From: Planctomycetaceae bacterium | GTDB taxonomy: Bacteria; Planctomycetota; Planctomycetia; Pirellulales; Pirellulaceae | Assembly (NCBI GenBank): GCA_002709045.1 | Contig: PAPJ01000038.1 | Location: 1-64,000, forward strand | DNA length: 64,000 nucleotides | Direction: 5' to 3' | Part shown: positions 1 to 8,176 of the stretch, one piece after another | How the letters are laid out: each line of letters begins with the position of its first letter | How positions within the stretch are numbered: the stretch's first letter is position 1 | Notes under the pieces: generated by a model | The model's input: the letters and a program-made list of their open reading frames with translations, nothing else | Told to the model about the DNA's origin: nothing | Database searches by the model: none | Program-made: the position numbers and the translations under genes

Positions 1-1
1 C

Positions 2-616
2 CGCATGCAATCTGAAACGCCTGAGGCGGTTGATCTATCCCAGGAAACTCAGGCAACCCTTGATATGTATGGTGTCGACAAGCAACCTACCGATGAGTTC
101 GGACGCAACTGCCTCATTGCCCGGCGACTAGTTGAACGCGGCGTCCGATTCATTCAGTTATATTCAGGTGGCGGTCATCTTGCGGACACATGGGATGCAC
201 ATGTTAGTATCGAAAAGAATCACGGCCAACACGCGGGAGAAATCGATCAGCCAATAGATGCATTAATCACGGATCTGGAACGTCGTAGTCTATTAGATTC
301 GACGTTGATTGTATGGGGTGGTGAATTTGGACGGATGCCATTCAGTGAAGGTAAAAATGCGCCCGGCCGTAATCATAATCCCTATGGCTTCTCTATGTGG
401 ATGGCCGGTGGTGGAGTAAAGGGCGGAACTCGTTATGGCGCAACGGATGACTTTGGATTCGAGGCAGTGGAAGGGCGGGCACACGTGCATGACATTCACG
501 CTACGATATTACATTTAATGGGACTCGATCACGAACGGCTTACCTATTTTCACCAGGGTCGAGAGGAGAGCCTGACCGACGTCCATGGCCGTGTGATTCA
601 CGATATTATCGCCTAA
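2..616 (+). CDS. DUF1501 family protein, C-terminal part (cut by window start)
   Basis: C-terminal 204 residues of a DUF1501 protein; the frame is open to the left edge and aligns by eye with the last two fifths of the DUF1501 gene at 23226. DUF1501 belongs to the alkaline phosphatase/sulfatase superfamily, but no reaction is established. Visible family motifs are GGEFGRMP, GRNHNPYGF, MAGGGVKGG and the closing LTDVHG. It has the class A signature (GRxHNxxGF and an LTDVHG end), shared with the genes at 10977, 23226 and 34001. Each of those follows a PSCyt/PSD1 gene, so one is expected just left of the window. It converges with the sulfatase at 643-2112; a hairpin covers both stop codons. Family call certain, function unknown. 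Confidence 0.93.
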   Translation, partial: RMQSETPEAVDLSQETQATLDMYGVDKQPTDEFGRNCLIARRLVERGVRFIQLYSGGGHLADTWDAHVSIEKNHGQHAGEIDQPIDALITDLERRSLLDSTLIVWGGEFGRMPFSEGKNAPGRNHNPYGFSMWMAGGGVKGGTRYGATDDFGFEAVEGRAHVHDIHATILHLMGLDHERLTYFHQGREESLTDVHGRVIHDIIA

Positions 617-654
617 TCCATAATATTCGACATGACTTGACATTACGGATTAGG
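612..654. terminator. Inverted repeat between convergent genes, possible bidirectional terminator
   Basis: The arms at 612-624 and 642-654 are complementary at 12 of 13 positions, the exception being an A-C mismatch, with a 17-nt loop. Each arm includes the stop codon of one of the two convergent genes (TAA 614-616 on plus, TAA read from 645-643 on minus). There is no clear T-tract, so this is a hairpin of terminator-like position rather than a textbook intrinsic terminator. Confidence 0.4.
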
Positions 655-2112
655 TTGCGGCACGCGACGATCAGTGATCTCCAGTATTTGTTTAATGCCT
701 AACGGTTTCTGTTTTGCGTAATTAATTCTTGAATTCAGCCGCACCTGCATTTCCATTTGCACGTCTTCCATACCGGGACGACCATAAATATTTACGAGTT
801 CAGCTGGATCAGATTCGTGATCATAAAGCTCAGCCCCCAATCCGCCGTCAGGACCCCACTGTGTATAACGGTACCTATTCGTTCGTATTGAATACCCATT
901 GGAATATTGGGTAAGGGCGCTTGAACGTACGGCATTCGAAGCATCTTCAAGCATCGGGCGCAGGCTAACACCACTTAAATGCTTAGGTTTGGGTTGACCA
1001 GCCATATCACTCATCGTTGGGTAAATGTCGACCAATTCGGCTAAACCGTCGGCGGTAACACCTTTTTGGAGAACTCCCGGTCCGGCAATAACCAACGGTA
1101 CTCGTGTTGAATTCTCAAAAAGCGTGGTCTTCTGCCAATGTCCATGTTCACCCATATGGTAACCATGATCAGACGTAAATACGACAATCGTCGTTTTGTC
1201 CAGACCTGTCGTCTTTAAGGCCGATAACACTCGGCCCAATTGGGCGTCGGCGAAACTGATGGAGGCATAATACGCCTGGATTACCTGACGGGCGATTTCG
1301 GTGTCCAGTTCGATTTGATTTTCCTTACGGCGGATTGACATTATTGCAGGATTGGGTAATTGCTGGAGGTACCCGTCAGGCACGTCGGGTACTCGAACCG
1401 TATCTAGTGGGTACATCTCAAAATATTTTCGGGGCGCCACATACGGTGTATGCGGACGGTACAGCCCAACAGTCATAAAAAAGCGTTGGTTCGTATGCGA
1501 ATATCGTTTTAGTAGCGCCACTGCTTCAGTGGCTGCGATTCCATCTGTCTGTTCGTTATCCGTTCCGTCTGCGGCGAGCCAACTTAACGTTCCACCGAAA
1601 TTATTAGGATCGAGCGAAAATATCTTATCTTCTTCATCCTTGTCGCGACCCCGGGGATTAATTGTATAGTTCCATGAATAGGGATCATCGTGACCGGACG
1701 TTCCAATGTGTCGTGGGACGTTATAGTGAAACACTTTACCAATACGGACCGCAAAATAACCGTCCAAACGAAATGCCTGTGGTATTGTAAGCACATTTGG
1801 AATGCGTTCGCGGATATAGATAGCGTTTCGACGGACTAATGTCTGATCAGGATAAAGCCCACTCATAAACGATGCCCGAGACGGACCGCATAACGGATAT
1901 TGACAATGTGCATTACTAAACAACACACCTCGGGACGCAAGTCGATCAATATGAGGGGTTTTTACCTGCGGATGTCCGTAAGAACCAATATCACAATTTA
2001 AATCATCACAAATAAGAAAAAGTATATTTGGATTTTCAATCCCTCTTGCCGGAGTAGTTAGCAATAGTAATGCCAAACAGAAGCAGGCAATATTTAATCC
2101 GTATTTGTTCAT
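643..2112 (-). CDS. Secreted sulfatase, iduronate-2-sulfatase-like
   Basis: Type I sulfatase, 489 aa, predicted to remove sulfate esters from a polysaccharide outside the cytoplasm. A Sec signal peptide covers about residues 1-24. Metal-binding aspartates lie in CDDLN (36-37). The formylglycine site is C75-G-P-S-R79, a CxPxR motif. A second metal site is SDHG (D315, H316), followed by GEHGHW and a TRVPL element. The GKVFH segment near 125-129 and the layout around it resemble iduronate-2-sulfatases. The cysteine needs a formylglycine-generating enzyme, which is not in the window. It follows the next sulfatase by 28 bp on the same strand, so the two are probably cotranscribed. The exact substrate cannot be told from sequence. 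Confidence 0.93.
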   Translation of the reverse strand: MNKYGLNIACFCLALLLLTTPARGIENPNILFLICDDLNCDIGSYGHPQVKTPHIDRLASRGVLFSNAHCQYPLCGPSRASFMSGLYPDQTLVRRNAIYIRERIPNVLTIPQAFRLDGYFAVRIGKVFHYNVPRHIGTSGHDDPYSWNYTINPRGRDKDEEDKIFSLDPNNFGGTLSWLAADGTDNEQTDGIAATEAVALLKRYSHTNQRFFMTVGLYRPHTPYVAPRKYFEMYPLDTVRVPDVPDGYLQQLPNPAIMSIRRKENQIELDTEIARQVIQAYYASISFADAQLGRVLSALKTTGLDKTTIVVFTSDHGYHMGEHGHWQKTTLFENSTRVPLVIAGPGVLQKGVTADGLAELVDIYPTMSDMAGQPKPKHLSGVSLRPMLEDASNAVRSSALTQYSNGYSIRTNRYRYTQWGPDGGLGAELYDHESDPAELVNIYGRPGMEDVQMEMQVRLNSRINYAKQKPLGIKQILEITDRRVPQPNP

Positions 2113-2140
2113 GTTCGTTACTCATTAAGTTCTATCGCGA

Positions 2141-3577
2141 TTAGTCATAAGACAGTCCAAGGTCGTTATCCAGAATCGCTGTTCTTTTGCTAGCCATTTG
2201 TTTGCGAAATCCATTGACTACGTGGAGATAATCCGAAAGCCCGACTAAATTAGAATACTGATATGGATCTTTTCGCATATCAAACAATTCTTCTCCGGCT
2301 TTTCCTTCTGTACCATACTGGATATAGGCCCAGTCGGCCGTTCTTAGAAGATAACCCTTACCATTGACGCAAAAGGATGCATTGCGGACTTTATGATCCG
2401 GATCAACCAGCATGCCGGAAATATTTCTGCCTTGCAATCTGTTTGGAATCGCCAGCCCACAAAGACTAGCGATTGTAGGATAAAGATCGAGTAACTCGGT
2501 CAATGAATTACAAACAGCAGGCTTGATTCCCGGGACACTGATTATCAGGGGTACGCGTGCAGATTCTTCATGTAGACTAACCTTCGCCCAAAAATCGTGT
2601 TGGCCCAGATGATAACCATGGTCACTCGTAAAAATAACGATCGTTTTGTCGGCAACCCCCGATTCTTCTAATGCCTTGAGAACTTTGCCAACCTGAGCAT
2701 CCATATATGTGACAGATGCGTAGTAACCACCAATTGCTTTCTTTTGTTGTTCAAGATCCATCCTCATATTTTTACTCGTTTTGTAATTAATCCCTAACTT
2801 CGGGATATCGTCCCAATCATCTCTGACCTTCGGTGGAAGAACCATCTTTTCGTAAGGGAAGGGTCGGTAATATTTGCTTGGAGCAACAAAGGGAACATGT
2901 GGACGAACAAAACCAACTCCGATGAAGAAAGGGCGGTTCGCGTGTTTTTTAATTAAGGCGCTAGCGGTTCTGGCGGTTTTTCCGTCAGCATGCACCAAAT
3001 CGTCTCCTTGTGCTTCCACTACAACGAACGTGTTACCACCTTTAACCGGCTCGCTTCTATCCGGATTACCCTCTAATGTCCATCCACGTCCGGCGGCCCT
3101 CCATTCGGGACCCCGGCTATTGAATCGTTCGGTCCAGCAGCGGGCATCGTCCGCTCCATTCGTACCCTGCTCGATACCTCCGGGAACGCCCATGTGAAAC
3201 AGCTTGCTTATCCTCGCTGTATAATAGCCATGTTGCCTAAAATATTCAGGCCACATCATTCGGTCGCCGATCATCGGCCTGGGTGATTTATAGCCTAACA
3301 TCTTAATTGCGTGCGGATAATAACCGGACATGAAAGACGCACGTGAAGGTCCACAATAGGTGCCTTGGCAATATGTTCTAGTGAATCGTACCCCACGAGC
3401 AGCCAACGAATCAATATTCGGTGTACTGCAAACAGCATTGCCATAACAGGATAACGCTGTATCTGTTAAATCGTCTGAAATTATGAATAGCACGTTGTAG
3501 GGTGTCTGTTGCCCCTTAACGGGTTTATTACCATTAAGTACGACGACAAACATCAGGAAGAAACACAGCAGCCTCAT
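2141..3577 (-). CDS. Secreted sulfatase, iduronate-2-sulfatase-like
   Basis: Second sulfatase of the pair, 478 aa, first gene of a two-gene minus-strand unit. A signal peptide spans about residues 1-22. The CxPxR site is C75-G-P-S-R79. Metal ligands are in SDDL near 34-36 and in SDHGYHLGQH, followed by SARVPL. It resembles the downstream sulfatase in length and motif order but differs in the middle, so the two are diverged paralogues that may take different sulfated sugars. AAAGG-like purines lie a few bases upstream of the ATG at 3577. It is divergent from the arylsulfatase at 3786, with a 208-bp shared upstream region. Confidence 0.93.
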   Translation of the reverse strand: MRLLCFFLMFVVVLNGNKPVKGQQTPYNVLFIISDDLTDTALSCYGNAVCSTPNIDSLAARGVRFTRTYCQGTYCGPSRASFMSGYYPHAIKMLGYKSPRPMIGDRMMWPEYFRQHGYYTARISKLFHMGVPGGIEQGTNGADDARCWTERFNSRGPEWRAAGRGWTLEGNPDRSEPVKGGNTFVVVEAQGDDLVHADGKTARTASALIKKHANRPFFIGVGFVRPHVPFVAPSKYYRPFPYEKMVLPPKVRDDWDDIPKLGINYKTSKNMRMDLEQQKKAIGGYYASVTYMDAQVGKVLKALEESGVADKTIVIFTSDHGYHLGQHDFWAKVSLHEESARVPLIISVPGIKPAVCNSLTELLDLYPTIASLCGLAIPNRLQGRNISGMLVDPDHKVRNASFCVNGKGYLLRTADWAYIQYGTEGKAGEELFDMRKDPYQYSNLVGLSDYLHVVNGFRKQMASKRTAILDNDLGLSYD

Positions 3578-3785
3578 AAATTGCCTTTCTAAATTAAAAA
3601 TGCCACGCTAACAGTTTTACCATATAATTTCGGATGGATTTGCTAGAGTTATGAGACGACTTCTACCGGATGGGTAATAGCGGGAGATTATTTAACCTGG
3701 GAATCCATTGCCAACTAATTAGGCTCGCAGGCCGCCAAGTTAAAATAGAACATTCAAATTCAAACAAGAAGGATATAAAAAATAT

Positions 3786-5417
3786 ATGCAAATTGGACTG
3801 CACTTCTTAATGGCACTATTTTGTGCTGCCATTTATCTAACACCGAATTGTTACGCAAATAAACCACGGCCTAATATTATTATTATTTTGGTCGATGACA
3901 TGGGATTCTCTGACATCGGTTGTTACGGTGGTGAAATTGAAACCCCCAATCTCGACGGCTTGGCAAATAACGGTTTACGTTTTACGCAGTTTTACAATAG
4001 TGGACGTTGTTGTCCCACCAGAGCAAGCTTAATGACAGGACTTCATCCTCATCAGGTAGGCATAGGGCACATGACCGAACCGCCGAACCAGCCTCTGGAC
4101 ATCGAAGGCGCGTATCAGGGTTACCTAAACAACGAATGTCTGACGATCGCTCAGGTCCTTAAATCCGCCGGTTACCATACACTAATGACCGGTAAATGGC
4201 ATTTAGGTTTTGCGGACGATGCAAATTGGCCGTTGCAAAGAGGTTTTGATCGGTTTTACGGTGGAATTACCGGAGCATTTAATTATTTTAAGCCTGGCGG
4301 CGACCGCATTATTTCGTCCGGAAATGATCCGGTGACTACGCCGGAGGGATGGTACGCCACCGATGCCTTCACAGATGTGGCAATCGAGTATATCCGGGAC
4401 GCAACAGAATCAACCGATGGCAACAGCCCCTTTTTTCTGTACTTGGCTTATAACTCGCCACATTGGCCACTCAACGCTAAGTGGGAAGACTATCAGAAGT
4501 ACCGAGGCAAATACACGACTGGATGGCAGTCTATATCGAATGCGCGTTTCAAAAAACAACAGGCCCTTGGGCTGTTTGAAGAGGATGTAATTCAGGCCCC
4601 ACTGCAGGCGCCCAAATGGGATAGCCTTGATGATGCGCAACGTGATCGCCTCGATGCTGTTCAGGCAGCTTATGCAGGGTGTATAGACAACATCGATCAA
4701 AACATTGGTCGACTCGTAAGCTATCTGCGCGAAAGCCAGCAACTAGATAATACTTTGATATTGTTCCTGTCCGATAACGGTGCATGTCAGGAAGGAGGGG
4801 TACTAGGTAAAGGAGACGAGGATATGATTCGTAATCCACCACTGGAAACGGTCGACGGAGTTCGGCAGGGACTGGCATGGGCCAATGCCAGCAACACACC
4901 CTTTCGACTATTCAAGCATTTCGTACACGAGGGTGGTGCCTGTACACCACTAATTGCACATTGGCCTTCCGGTATTGCTTCAAAGCGTAATGGCAGTTTT
5001 AATCGTCAATATGCATACCTGCCGGATTTTATGGTTACCTGTATAGAAATAGCCGGTGCTAGGTATCCTGCTAACTATCCTAACCTAGTAGGAAATTCAC
5101 TCTTACCAGCGTTTGCATCATCCCGAAAACAGATTCATAACGAACCTATCTATTGGGAGCACGAAGGTAACGCCGCGATGCGAGACGGAGACTACAAACT
5201 GGTTCGTGAATATGAAAAACCATGGGAACTTTATAATCTCGCGAAGGATCGAACTGAATTGAACAATATTGCTGACGTTAAGCGAACGATAACAGACCGC
5301 ATGATCCGGAAATGGGAATTGTGGGCTACGAATACCGACGTTGCATTCCCCGAACGTTTCAATATGTATCAGTATCTACGCGAAAAACAGAACCTCGAAA
5401 AACAATCACCAAAATAA
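3786..5417 (+). CDS. Secreted arylsulfatase (type I sulfatase)
   Basis: Arylsulfatase A-like enzyme of 543 aa with a Sec signal peptide (about 1-24). Metal ligands are in VDDMG (37-38). The formylglycine motif is C75-C-P-T-R79, in the common CCPTRASL context. GKWHLG and the SDNGAC region near residue 330 are further active-site elements. The C-terminal subdomain carries LYNLAKDRTELNN, usual in this group. Length is normal. It is a single plus-strand gene, divergent from two sulfatases and convergent with the cytochrome gene at 5496. A weak AAGGA lies 12 bases upstream of the ATG. Its subfamily differs clearly from the two neighbouring sulfatases, so the three probably act on different linkages or positions. 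Confidence 0.94.
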   Translation: MQIGLHFLMALFCAAIYLTPNCYANKPRPNIIIILVDDMGFSDIGCYGGEIETPNLDGLANNGLRFTQFYNSGRCCPTRASLMTGLHPHQVGIGHMTEPPNQPLDIEGAYQGYLNNECLTIAQVLKSAGYHTLMTGKWHLGFADDANWPLQRGFDRFYGGITGAFNYFKPGGDRIISSGNDPVTTPEGWYATDAFTDVAIEYIRDATESTDGNSPFFLYLAYNSPHWPLNAKWEDYQKYRGKYTTGWQSISNARFKKQQALGLFEEDVIQAPLQAPKWDSLDDAQRDRLDAVQAAYAGCIDNIDQNIGRLVSYLRESQQLDNTLILFLSDNGACQEGGVLGKGDEDMIRNPPLETVDGVRQGLAWANASNTPFRLFKHFVHEGGACTPLIAHWPSGIASKRNGSFNRQYAYLPDFMVTCIEIAGARYPANYPNLVGNSLLPAFASSRKQIHNEPIYWEHEGNAAMRDGDYKLVREYEKPWELYNLAKDRTELNNIADVKRTITDRMIRKWELWATNTDVAFPERFNMYQYLREKQNLEKQSPK

Positions 5418-5495
5418 TTTTACCGCAGGCGATTCACAGCAGACTTAGGTCGGACAGGCGAGGCAAGACGGTAAAGAAACGATCCGGCCCTGATG

Positions 5496-7298
5496 CTAAA
5501 GCGATTTTAAATACTCAATTAAATCCAACAGCTCGTCCTGTTTGAGAGGCCGGGTGCCAGCGACATGTTCCGGCGAATGATCCTCGGTTAAAACCGCTTC
5601 AAGTGACTTAACTCGACCGTCATGAAGCAGACGTACTTTTCGATAAACCCCAACCAACGACGGTGTGTTATATCCATCATAGGCGTCGTCATCTTCACCA
5701 GTGCCGACATCATGGATTTCCCCGTCCGTGAAATATTGTCCCTTATGACATTGCAGGCAGCCCGCTACATCACTCTCGAAGACATTTTTTCCGCGATTAG
5801 CAGCAGCCGTCAATCCACCGTCTGGTTTTCGAAAGGGATTAGCGGGGGTCTCAAGTTCACTGAGGAATCGGACCACGCTATCCGCTTGGCTCGCTGTCAC
5901 ACCGTCGCCCTGCATCGTAACGGTAAACGATTTCCGCATGGCATCATTAAGATCACCCTGCCAGCCATGCCAAGTCCAGGGCGCCGTGTTAATGAGGTTA
6001 TAAAGTGGTAATACGGTCTTATTGGTGAGCTTGGAACCGTCATTCCAGGTATCCATTGTACGAGAACTCACTCCGCCGTTGTAATGACAGCTGTGACAGC
6101 TATACCATTGATCAAGACTCTTACGCCCATCATAAAATAGAGCGGTACCTTCTCTTGCCGGATCTAGCTGCGGCGCATCACCGAGCGAAATTTCATTAAC
6201 GATCCTACGAGTTTCAACATCTACAATTTGAACTGAGTTATTTAGATAATTGGCGACATAAACGGTCTTGTTATCTGCGGCCATAGCCATACCCATTGGG
6301 CGCCCACCAACATCAATCCGATAAAAAAGATCCGAATCCGCTAATAGACGACGGTCGATAAGATCTCCGGGTCCTCCACTACCGCTAAAGGGTAGGTCAG
6401 GTTTGCGATAAACGAGTAATTCATGGGTACCAGATGCTGATACAACCATACGATGTTCATTATCGGTCATTACAAGACCGTGCGGATCCGCAACGGCCTT
6501 ACCTGGTACATCAAGTGAAATCGCCTCACGATAGGCCGGCCCATCTAATCTGGCACGGCCAACTCTACTGGCTAATACCCAACCCAGTCGGATAAATTGC
6601 GGAGTGATTGGGTTATCGCGATAGACCATCCAGGGGAAATAGACATATTTTCCGTCTTTCGAAGGATAGAGATGACCAATATTTATCGCGCCGGTCATAT
6701 ATTGTGTATAAATACGTTTTCCCGCATCAAGGTCAATCACGGCGATCCGGCTATCGCCACTTAACCCCACCGCCAGACGACTTTCGTCCCGAGAAAGTGT
6801 AAGGTACCTTGGCCAGTGACCAACTTCAAAAGACCGCTCAATGCGAAGTGTTTCCTGATCGAGTTCAAGTACAGTGCCATTGGCTGTTAATCCCACATAC
6901 AATTTCGCTGATGTATTGGAAAGAGCCATTCCAACGGGCTCGAACCCGACCTTTACCCGACCGACTTCAATCAACCGATCATGTACAATTTTTAGCTTTA
7001 CAATTTCTCCTGCGTGCATGCAACTAACAAACAGGTGGCGTTCGTCGACGGTAAATTCAACGTAGGCAGGATGATCTCCTACCTTATATTCATCCAATAC
7101 AGAATAATCAGCTGTTGAAATAATGCTAACTGAGTCCGAGGTTTCGTTCGCCGTCGCCAAGAATCCACTTTTTCTACCTAACGCTACATCAACCGGCGAG
7201 CGATGCATAACCCGCAGTCGATTCAACTCTGCGCTTTTTGCGAACGACCCATGAGAAACCAACAGGAATAATGATATGACAAGGAACTTCTTATTCAT
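5496..7298 (-). CDS. YVTN beta-propeller fused to diheme cytochrome c peroxidase-like domain
   Basis: Secreted protein of about 600 aa. I place the start at 7298, where MNKKFLVISL begins a clean signal peptide; the frame stays open upstream to 7385. The N-terminal two thirds is a YVTN-type seven-bladed propeller, with repeats such as SVSIISTADY and VYVANYLNNSVQIVD. The C-terminal third has two heme c sites, CHSCH and CLQCH. Elements typical of the MauG/CcpA peroxidase family are also there: FYDGRKS, YNTPSLVGV, LLHDGR. Known families of this type reduce H2O2 or oxidise protein or small substrates; which applies here is unknown. It is convergent with the arylsulfatase and divergent from 7484. 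A second propeller/diheme gene lies at 53671. Confidence 0.88.
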   Translation of the reverse strand: MNKKFLVISLFLLVSHGSFAKSAELNRLRVMHRSPVDVALGRKSGFLATANETSDSVSIISTADYSVLDEYKVGDHPAYVEFTVDERHLFVSCMHAGEIVKLKIVHDRLIEVGRVKVGFEPVGMALSNTSAKLYVGLTANGTVLELDQETLRIERSFEVGHWPRYLTLSRDESRLAVGLSGDSRIAVIDLDAGKRIYTQYMTGAINIGHLYPSKDGKYVYFPWMVYRDNPITPQFIRLGWVLASRVGRARLDGPAYREAISLDVPGKAVADPHGLVMTDNEHRMVVSASGTHELLVYRKPDLPFSGSGGPGDLIDRRLLADSDLFYRIDVGGRPMGMAMAADNKTVYVANYLNNSVQIVDVETRRIVNEISLGDAPQLDPAREGTALFYDGRKSLDQWYSCHSCHYNGGVSSRTMDTWNDGSKLTNKTVLPLYNLINTAPWTWHGWQGDLNDAMRKSFTVTMQGDGVTASQADSVVRFLSELETPANPFRKPDGGLTAAANRGKNVFESDVAGCLQCHKGQYFTDGEIHDVGTGEDDDAYDGYNTPSLVGVYRKVRLLHDGRVKSLEAVLTEDHSPEHVAGTRPLKQDELLDLIEYLKSL

Positions 7299-7483
7299 AC
7301 TTTGTTGATAACTCCGCAATCTTCCGGCGATTATTGTGGTAGAACCCATAATATAACAGAATCGGCAGAGGACGACCGTTTTCATCAGATCTATTGCTTG
7401 AATAACTGACCCCGGACATTTATACTTCAGGATATTAAACTGAATCGCAATTAATTGTGTAGTTTCTTCCTCAGGAGAATAAG

Positions 7484-8044
7484 ATGAAACGTTTCATAGC
7501 TTCCACGATGGCCGTGTTAATGATGGCCTCTGGCGTATTCGCCGCCGAAGTCAAAAGTGGACTTCAAGAAGGTGCTGATATTGGCGCTTTTTATGTGACT
7601 AAAGTTGCCGGAGCTGCAGATGATGGTGTTAAGACAAAAGCCAATCTATGCTACCGCTGTAAAAATGGTAAACGACCACAGGTGATGGTCTTTACTCGAT
7701 CAAGCGACAAAACAGTTGTTAATCTAATCGATCAATTAGATGCAGCAATTGAAAAGAACGAAACGAAGCAGCTTCGCGCGTTTGTTAACGTTCTTGGTGA
7801 TAGCCGCGGCGCAGCCAACAAAGGTGTAAAAACTATCGCATCGGCTAGCAAGGCCAAAAATGTCCCTTTCGTATTACCGAATGAGTATGAAAATGGACCG
7901 GATAATTATCAACTTAATCCGGACGCTGAAATTACGATCCTCGTATGCAACAACCATAAGGTAGTTGCCAGCCATGCGGTTGCATCTGCTAAAGAACTGG
8001 ACGTAAAGAAGGTTCTTGAAAGCGTAACCAAAAGCCTTAAATAA
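7484..8044 (+). CDS. Small secreted thioredoxin-fold protein with CxxC
   Basis: Protein of 186 aa with a strong signal peptide (MKRFIASTMA to about residue 20). The predicted mature part reads like a thioredoxin/peroxiredoxin fold: PQVMVFTR strand, a long helix, then NVPFVLP and an ITILVCNNHKVV strand. A CYRC motif (C56, C59) stands where a redox disulfide would be expected. The role may be thiol redox or oxidant handling, which is inference. It is a single-gene unit with the best expression signals in the window: AGGAG at 7473-7477, six bases before the ATG, and an intrinsic terminator at 8072-8109. Codons look ordinary for the window. No closer family name recognised. Confidence 0.82.
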   Translation: MKRFIASTMAVLMMASGVFAAEVKSGLQEGADIGAFYVTKVAGAADDGVKTKANLCYRCKNGKRPQVMVFTRSSDKTVVNLIDQLDAAIEKNETKQLRAFVNVLGDSRGAANKGVKTIASASKAKNVPFVLPNEYENGPDNYQLNPDAEITILVCNNHKVVASHAVASAKELDVKKVLESVTKSLK

Positions 8045-8071
8045 GGTCTTTAGACACTAAGAATTTACTGT

Positions 8072-8109
8072 GCCTTCTTTGCCCGTTATAGGTGAAGAAG
8101 GCTTTTTTT
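8072..8109 (+). terminator. Intrinsic terminator
   Basis: Perfect 8-bp stem, GCCTTCTT at 8072-8079 and AAGAAGGC at 8095-8102, followed at once by seven T residues (8103-8109). It lies 27 bases after the stop of the thioredoxin-fold gene. It is the clearest rho-independent terminator in the window. Confidence 0.85.
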
Positions 8110-8136
8110 GTATACCTAAAGAAGTCGTGTTAAAAT
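8108..8136 (+). promoter_or_regulatory. Possible sigma70-type promoter for the PSCyt/PSD1 gene
   Basis: TTGTAT at 8108-8113, a 17-base spacer, then TAAAAT at 8131-8136, about 40 bases before the ATG at 8177. A TTAAAAT heptamer also occurs at 3740-3746, 13689-13695 and 20471-20477, upstream of other plus-strand genes. The -35 match is weak, so this is tentative. Confidence 0.25.
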
Positions 8137-8176
8137 TAACTCTGATCGTGATAAATACTTCTTAACCATAAAATCT

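Noticed and set aside
293..499. Open frame on the minus strand inside the first DUF1501 gene
   Set aside because: It overlaps a strongly conserved coding region and has no family features; it is a shadow frame, as are the other short frames lying wholly inside recognised genes.
4549..4899. 116-codon minus-strand frame inside the arylsulfatase gene
   Set aside because: Antisense to a well-conserved sulfatase core, no ribosome site, no recognisable protein features.
5419..5475. TTTACCG / CGGTAAA inverted repeat between convergent genes as a terminator
   Set aside because: The loop would be 43 bases with only seven-base arms; too weak to call.
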